DNA of 30,707 nucleotides from an uncultured Muribaculaceae bacterium (GTDB lineage Bacteria; Bacteroidota; Bacteroidia; Bacteroidales; Muribaculaceae). Under the pieces are notes generated by a model that saw nothing but the letters and a program-made list of their open reading frames with translations, had not been told where the DNA came from and searched no databases. The stretch is taken from positions 1 through 30,707 of the forward strand of contig CAJGDJ010000026.1 of NCBI GenBank assembly GCA_904502025.1. The letters are read 5' to 3'. The position numbers and the translations under genes are program-made. Shown here piece after piece: positions 24,582 to 30,707 of this stretch (positions are counted from its first letter, which is position 1; every line of letters starts with the position of its first letter).

Positions 24582-27052
24582 TGATATATTCAATTTCCAC
24601 AATAGCACAAATTCTACATTTGCCCGACCCGCAAATTCCGGCATATAACATCAGCATATTGTTGACAGATAGTCGTTCATTGACATATCCTGAAGATACG
24701 CTTTTCTTTTCTTTGCGTACTCGAAATAATGATGGTCATCGTTATTTGCATGACTTATATCAAAGTGGAGTGAGAAACTTTGTGGTAGAATATGTTCCGG
24801 CTACAATGCAAAATATCGATGATGCAAATTTTTTGGTTGTTAGCAATGTGAAGAAAGCTATGCAAGTGATAGCAAGCTATCATCGTGGACGATTCACAGC
24901 TCCGGTAATTGGAATTACAGGCAGTAGAGGTAAAACTGTTGTGAAGGAATGGCTTTATCAGTTATTGTGTGCCGATTATAGCATGGTGCGTAGTCCTCGT
25001 AGCTATAACTCACAAATAGGTGTGCCATTGTCGATTTGGGAAATGAATAATGACACGCAGTTGGCAGTGTTTGAAGCCGGTATCTCTCGCCCTAATGAGA
25101 TGAGTGCTTTGCAATCGATGATACGTCCTCAATTAGCTGTGATTACAAATATTGGAGATGAGCATAGTGAAGGTTTTGAATCAATGCGATTAAAATGTGA
25201 GGAAAAGGTTGTACTTTGCCGTGATTGTGATTGCATTGTGTATAATGGTGATGATAAGTTGATTAGCGATGTTGTAGCGTCGGCGGGATTGACTGTAAAA
25301 GAGATTGCGTGGTCGCAATATGACCAAGATAGTCCATTATATATATCATCAATAAAAAGAGGAAAAGATAAAACTACTATCAGTTACTCATATCTAAAAT
25401 ATGATGGAAAAATAACAATCCCATTTATATCCGATCATGATATAGAAAATGCGATTCATTGTTTGGCTGTGATGCTTTATTTATGCCGTCCGTTTGATGT
25501 GATAGCCTCTCGAATGGAGTCATTGTCGGCTGTTGGTACTCGATTAAATGTTATAGAGGGGGTAAACAATTGTTTGTTGATTTATGATGCATATACATCT
25601 GATTTTCATTCGCTTGCACCGGCATTAGACTTTATGGGACAAAGGGCGACAAAATCACACACCACAACAATTATTTTGAGTGATGTTATGCACGAAACCA
25701 TGAGTGGAGAGGAGTTGTATAAATCAATAGCTCGATTGTTGCAACAAAAAGGGATAAATCGTTTAATAGGTATTGGGGAAGAGATTTCAAGCTATAGTTC
25801 TTTGTTTGGAGGAAACGCATCATTTTATCAATCAACAAGTGCGTTTTTGTCATCAACAACAACATCTGATTTTAGGAATGAATTAGTATTGATAAAAGGG
25901 GCATCGCATTTCCATTTTGAATCATTAAGCGATGTGCTTGAAGCCAAGCAACATGAAACTGTGCTTGAAGTAAATCTCGATGCAGTTGTGCATAACTATA
26001 ATTTTTATCGTTCGCAAGTGAAGCCCGAAACCGGGATTGTGTGCATGGTAAAAGCATCGGGATATGGAGCAGGTTCATTTGAGTTGGCAAAGACTTTGCA
26101 ATCACAAGGAGCAGCTTATCTTGCAGTGGCAGTGCTTGATGAAGGGGTGGATTTGCGAAAAGCCGGAATTGCAATGCCCATTATGGTATTAAATCCTAAA
26201 GTTGGCAATTACAAAACATTATTTACCTATCGTCTTGAACCAGAAATTTATAGTTTTGATATTCTTGATGAAATAGTTCGTGAAGCAACAAAATTTGGGA
26301 TATCGAATTATCCTGTACATATAAAACTTGATACCGGAATGCATCGATTGGGTTTTCTTGAAGAGGATATGCCTGAATTAGTTGAAAGGTTGAAAAATCA
26401 ATCGGCAATAAAACCACGTTCGGTGTTCTCGCATTTGGCTACTGCCGATTGTCCCGATATGGACGATTATACACATAGTCAGTTTGATTACTTTTATCGC
26501 TGTTGTGATAAATTGCAAGCCGGATTCAAAGAACCTATTTTGCGACATATATTAAATTCAACAGGGATAACACGATTCCCACAACATCAATGTGATATGG
26601 TGAGATTGGGGATTTGTCTATATGGAATCCCTACGATGAACGATGGCTCCCAAGAAGATCTACGTCCGGTATCGTCGTTACATAGTGTAATAATTTCGAT
26701 AAAAGAGTGGGGGGCAGGGACAACAATCGGATATTCGCGAAAAGGAGTTCTTACTCGTGATTCACGCATTGCAACTATCCCCATTGGTTATGCCGATGGT
26801 ATTGATCGACATTTGGGAAATGGAAATGCTTTTGTTCTTGTGAATGGTCATCGTTGTCCGACAGTAGGAAATATTTGTATGGATATATGTATGATTGATG
26901 TAACCGATGTGGATTGTAATGTAGGCGATGCGGTAGAGATATTCGGGGATAATATTACTGTAATGGAACTTGCCGACAGATTAGGCACAATTCCATACGA
27001 AATATTAACATCGGTGTCGCAACGAGTAAAAAGGGTTTATTACAGAGAGTGA
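24581..27052 (+). CDS. Bifunctional MurF ligase / alanine racemase
   Basis: 823 residues. N-terminal MurF part (about 1-455): substrate-domain LLTDSRSLTYPEDTLFFSLR, P-loop GITGSRGKTVVKEWL, AVFEAGISRPNEM, ITNIGDEHSEGF. C-terminal alanine racemase (about 460-823): LEVNLDAVVHNYNFYRSQ, MVKASGYGAG with the PLP Lys491, HIKLDTGMHRLGF, HILNSTGITRFP, IGYADGIDRHLGNG, VGNICMDICMIDVTDV. MurF adds D-Ala-D-Ala to UDP-MurNAc-tripeptide and Alr makes D-Ala, so the fusion couples substrate supply with use. The fusion is usual for Bacteroidota and both halves look intact. Cytoplasmic. Last gene of the porE operon; its end converges with the MATE gene across 49 nt without an evident terminator. Confidence 0.94.
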   Translation: MIYSISTIAQILHLPDPQIPAYNISILLTDSRSLTYPEDTLFFSLRTRNNDGHRYLHDLYQSGVRNFVVEYVPATMQNIDDANFLVVSNVKKAMQVIASYHRGRFTAPVIGITGSRGKTVVKEWLYQLLCADYSMVRSPRSYNSQIGVPLSIWEMNNDTQLAVFEAGISRPNEMSALQSMIRPQLAVITNIGDEHSEGFESMRLKCEEKVVLCRDCDCIVYNGDDKLISDVVASAGLTVKEIAWSQYDQDSPLYISSIKRGKDKTTISYSYLKYDGKITIPFISDHDIENAIHCLAVMLYLCRPFDVIASRMESLSAVGTRLNVIEGVNNCLLIYDAYTSDFHSLAPALDFMGQRATKSHTTTIILSDVMHETMSGEELYKSIARLLQQKGINRLIGIGEEISSYSSLFGGNASFYQSTSAFLSSTTTSDFRNELVLIKGASHFHFESLSDVLEAKQHETVLEVNLDAVVHNYNFYRSQVKPETGIVCMVKASGYGAGSFELAKTLQSQGAAYLAVAVLDEGVDLRKAGIAMPIMVLNPKVGNYKTLFTYRLEPEIYSFDILDEIVREATKFGISNYPVHIKLDTGMHRLGFLEEDMPELVERLKNQSAIKPRSVFSHLATADCPDMDDYTHSQFDYFYRCCDKLQAGFKEPILRHILNSTGITRFPQHQCDMVRLGICLYGIPTMNDGSQEDLRPVSSLHSVIISIKEWGAGTTIGYSRKGVLTRDSRIATIPIGYADGIDRHLGNGNAFVLVNGHRCPTVGNICMDICMIDVTDVDCNVGDAVEIFGDNITVMELADRLGTIPYEILTSVSQRVKRVYYRE

Positions 27053-27101
27053 TTTGGACCGCTTAACCCCATAACGCGATTATATTGCACATAATAACGA
27101 A

Positions 27102-28400
27102 TTATAGTAAGGGCTTTTTGCAGTAGAAGATATTTAATACAAATCCTCTTATTATAAGGTAGCTGATAAATGCTAACCATAGTGCATGATTGCCAATTAA
27201 TGGGAATAGTGCAAAATGTATAGTGAAGAATATTACCATTGCAGTAGCCATTGACACAAGCATGGCTCGGGTGCGTGTTGCCCCTATAAATATTCCGTCC
27301 CAAGTAAAGGCCATAAATCCACACAATGGTATTGCTACAGCCCAATAGAAATATGATGCCGAAGCATTGATTACCATTGAATCAGAGCTTAATAATGATA
27401 GGAATGATTTGCCCCCTAAAAGGTATATCATGGTAAATAATAAAGCCATACCCAATCCCCATTGAAACAATGCATTGATGCTTGATTTGAGTTTTAGGTT
27501 GTCTTTTGCTCCAATATATTTTCCCACCATGGCTTCACCGGCGTATGCAAAGCCGTCCATAAAGTAGGAGAATAGCATAAAAAGTTGCATTAATAATGTG
27601 TTTACGGCAAGGATTACATCACTTTGTTTAGCCCCGGCTCGCGTGAACCACATGGTTACTGCTACGAGGCATAATGTGCGAAGAAATATATCGGTGTTTA
27701 TTGAGAAAAATCGTTTCAGCTCTGCTTTATGTAATATGTCGGTTAAAGAAACTGTAGCTAAACGATATTTTTGTTTAATAATTAATAAGCCTAATAAAAA
27801 TCCACCCCATTGTGCCACCAAAGTGCCGGTTGCCACGCCTATAATTCCCCAATCAAAGATGTAAACAAGAACTACGCTTGTTGTGATATTTAGTAGGTTT
27901 ATAAATATCGAAATCCACATTGTTGCTCGTGAATTTTGCATACCAATAAACCAGCCCGATAAAGCAAAAGAACTGAGCATTGCCGGAGCTCCCCATATAC
28001 ACACTGAAAAATATTGTTTAGAGAATCGTAGAGTGTCATTGGTTGCTCCCATGAAATAAAATGCACATTGAGATATTGCATATTGCAAAACAATGATTGT
28101 AATGCCAACAATCATGGCAACAGCAAGTGAACGATATAACACGAGCGAACATTGTCGGTTATCGTTTGCACCATAGGCTTGGGCAGTCATGCCACTTGAG
28201 CCCATGCGAAGAAAAGCAAATGGCCAATAAAGAATGTTGAATATTGTGCTGCCAATTGCAATGGCAGCAATATACACCGCACTGCCCATATTCCCGACTA
28301 TTGCAACATCAACAATGCCGAGTAATGGAGTTGTAATGTTGGCAATAATAGAGGGAATGGACAGTGCAAGTATTTCTCTATGAATAGAGTTAGAGTTCAA
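27102..28400 (-). CDS. MATE-family (DinF-like) efflux transporter
   Basis: 432 residues, about 12 transmembrane segments in two MatE repeats. Signatures: ILALSIPSIIANITTPLLGI, VDVAIVGNMGSAVYIAAIAI, FLRMGSSGMTAQAYGANDNR, and in the second half MDGFAYAGEAMVGKYIGAKD. The DinF branch of MATE exporters, Na+- or H+-coupled drug/organic cation efflux; substrate cannot be read. It begins 5 nt after the OPT transporter gene, forming a two-gene unit. Confidence 0.9.
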   Translation of the reverse strand: MNSNSIHREILALSIPSIIANITTPLLGIVDVAIVGNMGSAVYIAAIAIGSTIFNILYWPFAFLRMGSSGMTAQAYGANDNRQCSLVLYRSLAVAMIVGITIIVLQYAISQCAFYFMGATNDTLRFSKQYFSVCIWGAPAMLSSFALSGWFIGMQNSRATMWISIFINLLNITTSVVLVYIFDWGIIGVATGTLVAQWGGFLLGLLIIKQKYRLATVSLTDILHKAELKRFFSINTDIFLRTLCLVAVTMWFTRAGAKQSDVILAVNTLLMQLFMLFSYFMDGFAYAGEAMVGKYIGAKDNLKLKSSINALFQWGLGMALLFTMIYLLGGKSFLSLLSSDSMVINASASYFYWAVAIPLCGFMAFTWDGIFIGATRTRAMLVSMATAMVIFFTIHFALFPLIGNHALWLAFISYLIIRGFVLNIFYCKKPLL

Positions 28401-28405
28401 TTTAA

Positions 28406-30388
28406 TTATGCTTTAGCACGACGGCTATCCCACATAAGGTAGCAAATGAGTAGAGCGTATGCTACAAGACCAAGAGATTGTGACATGCCTTCAGATAGAG
28501 GAGAAGTGTATTCAAATCCGGCAAATTTGGTAATTGCAGCAAATACACCAAACAAAGCTCCACCTGCAATAAGACCAGATGCAATGAGTGTGCCTCGCTC
28601 GTGGCGAGCTTTGCTGAGGGATTCCTCTTTAGAACTTTTAGCTACAAAGTAGGCAATAGCACCACCCACAAGCATGGGAGTGTTGAGAGGTAGTGGGATA
28701 AACATACCAAGGCAGAATGCCAATGCCGGAACACCAAGCCAGTTTAGTAACAATGCAAGGATTGCACCTACAAAATATAGAATCCAAGGAGTATCTCCTC
28801 CCATCATGAGAGGTTCAATAACTTTAGCCATTGCGTTGGCTTGAGGTGCAACGAGAGCATCATCGCCGGTAAAACCATATACTTTGTTCAATACAAGAAT
28901 AACACCACCCACTGTGGCTGCAGATACCAATGTGCCGAGGAATTTCCAAGTCTCTTGTTTGCGAGGAGTTGAACCGAGCCAATATCCTATTTTTAAGTCG
29001 GTAACAAATCCACCAGCCATAGAAAGTGCAGTACACACAACACCACCAATTACCATTGAGGCAACTATGCCGTTTGTGCCATTAAGACCTATTGCTACAA
29101 ATATCGCCGATGCAATGATAAGGGTCATCAATGTCATGCCCGATACGGGATTTGAACCAACGATTGCGATTGCATTTGCTGCCACGGTGGTAAATAAGAA
29201 TGCAATAACGGTTACAACAATCCAAGCAACAAGTGCTTGCCACAAAGTGCCAATTACACCAATCCAGAAGAAAACAAATACAACTACAAGTGCCAATGCA
29301 ATGTAGAATACTACCGATTTCATAGAAAGGTCAGTTTGCCAACGTACGGTTTTTGTTTTTGCTGCCGAGCCCTTAAACTCTCGACCTGCAAGACCGACTG
29401 CTTGCATAATGATTGGCCATGATTTAACGATGCCGATGATACCTGCCATTGCAATGCCACCTATCCCAATTAATCGTGCATGCTCACTAAATATTGATTG
29501 TGCGTCCATCGCAGCAATTTCTGCTGAACCATAAGAGCCAAGAAGAGGAATGATAATCCACCACACGAAAAGTGAACCGGCAAAAATGACAAAGGCATAT
29601 TTCAATCCTACGATATATCCAAGACCAAGTAATGCCGCACCTGTATTACAACTGAATACTACTTTTGTTTTTTCAGCTATAGTTGCACCCCATGATGCTG
29701 CGGTGGTAGTTATTGTTTCTGCCCACCACCCAAATGTAGCAACGATATAGTCATAGATACCACCAATGAGAGAGGCAATGATTAGAGTTTTAGCTTGTCC
29801 GCCATTTCCCGATTTGTCTCCACCTTCGGCACTGATAAGCACCTGTGTTGTGGCAGTAGCTTCAGGGAAAGGATATTTGCCATGCATATCCTTTACGAAA
29901 TATTTACGGAATGGTATAAAGAACAGAATACCTAATATCCCACCAAGAAGTGAGCTAAGGAATATTTGCATGAAGTTAACGGAAATTTCGGGATACTTTG
30001 CTTGAAGAATATAAAGTGCAGGTAGTGTGAAAATTGCACCTGCTACGATAACGCCTGAACAAGCACCGATTGATTGAATAATTACATTTTGACCCAGAGC
30101 ATCTTTCTTTTTTAATGCGCCTGATAAGCCCACAGCGATAATAGCGATTGGAATTGCTGCTTCAAACACTTGTCCCACTTTTAATCCCAAGTAGGCTGCG
30201 GCAGCACTGAATATAACAGCCAATAATAACCCCATCGTTATAGAGTAGGGAGTAGCTTCGGCATAGTTGCGTTCGGGGTGCATAACCGGTCGATATTCCT
30301 CGCCATCTTTTAGCTCTCTGAAAGCGTTTTCAGGAAGCTCTGTTGGATCAATAGTTTTATTGACTTCCAATTCTTTTTCGTTTTGCAT
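28406..30388 (-). CDS. OPT-family oligopeptide transporter
   Basis: 660 residues with about 14-16 hydrophobic segments. N-terminal cytoplasmic stretch with YRPVMHPERNYAEATPYSIT, then TMGLLLAVIFSAAAAYLGLK, VGQVFEAAIPIAIIAVGLSG and IIQSIGACSGVIVAGAIFTL, all typical of the bacterial OPT (EspB/YgeA-like) branch. Also PFPEATATTQVL and GLKYAFVIFAGSLFVWWIII. OPT proteins import small peptides or metal-chelate complexes. Length normal. Upstream, an IS30-family transposase end starts only about 128 nt from its start, so its promoter region may have been altered. Confidence 0.9.
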   Translation of the reverse strand: MQNEKELEVNKTIDPTELPENAFRELKDGEEYRPVMHPERNYAEATPYSITMGLLLAVIFSAAAAYLGLKVGQVFEAAIPIAIIAVGLSGALKKKDALGQNVIIQSIGACSGVIVAGAIFTLPALYILQAKYPEISVNFMQIFLSSLLGGILGILFFIPFRKYFVKDMHGKYPFPEATATTQVLISAEGGDKSGNGGQAKTLIIASLIGGIYDYIVATFGWWAETITTTAASWGATIAEKTKVVFSCNTGAALLGLGYIVGLKYAFVIFAGSLFVWWIIIPLLGSYGSAEIAAMDAQSIFSEHARLIGIGGIAMAGIIGIVKSWPIIMQAVGLAGREFKGSAAKTKTVRWQTDLSMKSVVFYIALALVVVFVFFWIGVIGTLWQALVAWIVVTVIAFLFTTVAANAIAIVGSNPVSGMTLMTLIIASAIFVAIGLNGTNGIVASMVIGGVVCTALSMAGGFVTDLKIGYWLGSTPRKQETWKFLGTLVSAATVGGVILVLNKVYGFTGDDALVAPQANAMAKVIEPLMMGGDTPWILYFVGAILALLLNWLGVPALAFCLGMFIPLPLNTPMLVGGAIAYFVAKSSKEESLSKARHERGTLIASGLIAGGALFGVFAAITKFAGFEYTSPLSEGMSQSLGLVAYALLICYLMWDSRRAKA

Positions 30389-30433
30389 AATTATATGATT
30401 TATTAGTTATTTATATGCGTTTGTTTGATTATG

Positions 30434-30441
30434 CGAAGATA
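30434..30441 (-). promoter_or_regulatory. Weak -7-like box for the OPT-MATE unit
   Basis: Minus-strand TATCTTCG (30441-30434), one base off TAnnTTTG, 45 nt before the OPT start. The rest of 30389-30515 shows no gene. Confidence 0.3.
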
Positions 30442-30515
30442 GTGATTTTTTAGAGAAGTAGCACCATGCTAAATATAAAAAAGAGAAGCTGTAGAGTCAA
30501 CAAGCAAGTGCAAAA

Positions 30516-30707
30516 TTATTTTAATAATTTGAAGAATTCAATTTTTGGAGAAGAAAAATTTAGTTTTTCTCGAGGTCTTCGATTGATTTTAGCTTGAACA
30601 GCATCAAACTGACTCTGCTCAATTAGTCTAAAATCGGTTCCTTTAGGGAAGTATTGTCGAAATAGTTTGTTGGCATTTTCAACAGCACCTTTTTGTCCGG
30701 AGCAGAA
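30516..30707 (-). mobile_element. IS30-family transposase, C-terminal end (continues beyond the window)
   Basis: Translating the minus strand from the window edge gives FCSGQKGAVENANKLFRQYF, then PKGTDFRLIEQSQFDAVQAK, then INRRPREKLNFSSPKIEFFK, LLK and a TAA at 30518-30516. The ENANKLFRQYFPKGTD and LNxRPRKxL-type motifs are the C-terminal hallmark of IS30 transposases, including the last catalytic Glu (ENAN). 63 codons are visible. The right end of the element should lie just past the stop, somewhere in about 30478-30515; a candidate terminal repeat is near GTAGAGTCAACAAGCAAGTG (30491-30510), unproven without the other end. Confidence 0.88.

Noticed and set aside
27053..27101. Terminator between murF/alr and the convergent MATE gene
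   Set aside because: No stem of useful length with a T-tract was found in the 49-nt gap.

Overview
The window looks like a chromosomal segment of a Bacteroidales bacterium, probably a gut or oral Muribaculaceae/Tannerellaceae-like lineage; this is inferred from gene content and not verified by database search. Supporting signs are the Bacteroidota promoter boxes (TAnnTTTG with TTTG/TTG about 19-20 nt upstream), weak ribosome binding sites, AT-rich spacers, a murF-alr fusion, a PorE-type lipoprotein of the type IX secretion system, a GSCFA protein, and a Tannerella-like MurNAc salvage cluster. Almost every long gene belongs to a known family.

Layout: (1) 1-610 is a 5'- and 3'-incomplete mutL fragment that reads as Clostridia-like and lacks the end of its C-terminal domain. 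It runs straight into (2) 623-10353, a seven-gene same-strand peptidoglycan salvage operon: SpoIID-type lytic enzyme, AmpG-like permease, NamZ exo-muramidase, D-lactate dehydrogenase-like flavo/Fe-S protein, MurT-like transporter, MurK-like kinase and MurQ etherase, closed by a strong terminator. Together they can release, import, phosphorylate and cleave MurNAc, and the oxidase is well placed to consume the D-lactate that MurQ releases. (3) 10354-12258 is a two-gene minus-strand insert (XRE regulator and CoiA-like PD-(D/E)xK nuclease). It is bracketed by two copies of the murQ 3' end plus terminator, which differ only synonymously in the coding part and by a compensatory pair in the terminator stem.

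(4) 12509-14485 holds serB and a four-helix-bundle 'suffix' protein flanked by palindromic TATAGTNACTATA units. (5) 14509-15459 is an SPFH membrane protein, divergent from (6) argD-proC-ssb (15805-18107). The ssb product has no acidic C-terminal tip. A bidirectional terminator separates this group from (7) a 1080-residue Tricorn-like S41 protease (minus strand).

(8) 21625-27052 is a cell-envelope operon, porE - GSCFA - murF/alr. It converges on (9) a minus-strand pair, an OPT-family transporter followed by a MATE-family exporter. (10) The right edge (30516 onward, minus strand) is the C-terminal end of an IS30-family transposase that runs off the window.

The most interesting structures are the duplicated murQ tail around the nuclease/regulator cassette, the palindrome-flanked four-helix gene, the D-lactate oxidase inside the MurNAc operon, and the probable chimeric or recombinational joint near position 600. 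No tRNA, rRNA or CRISPR array was seen.
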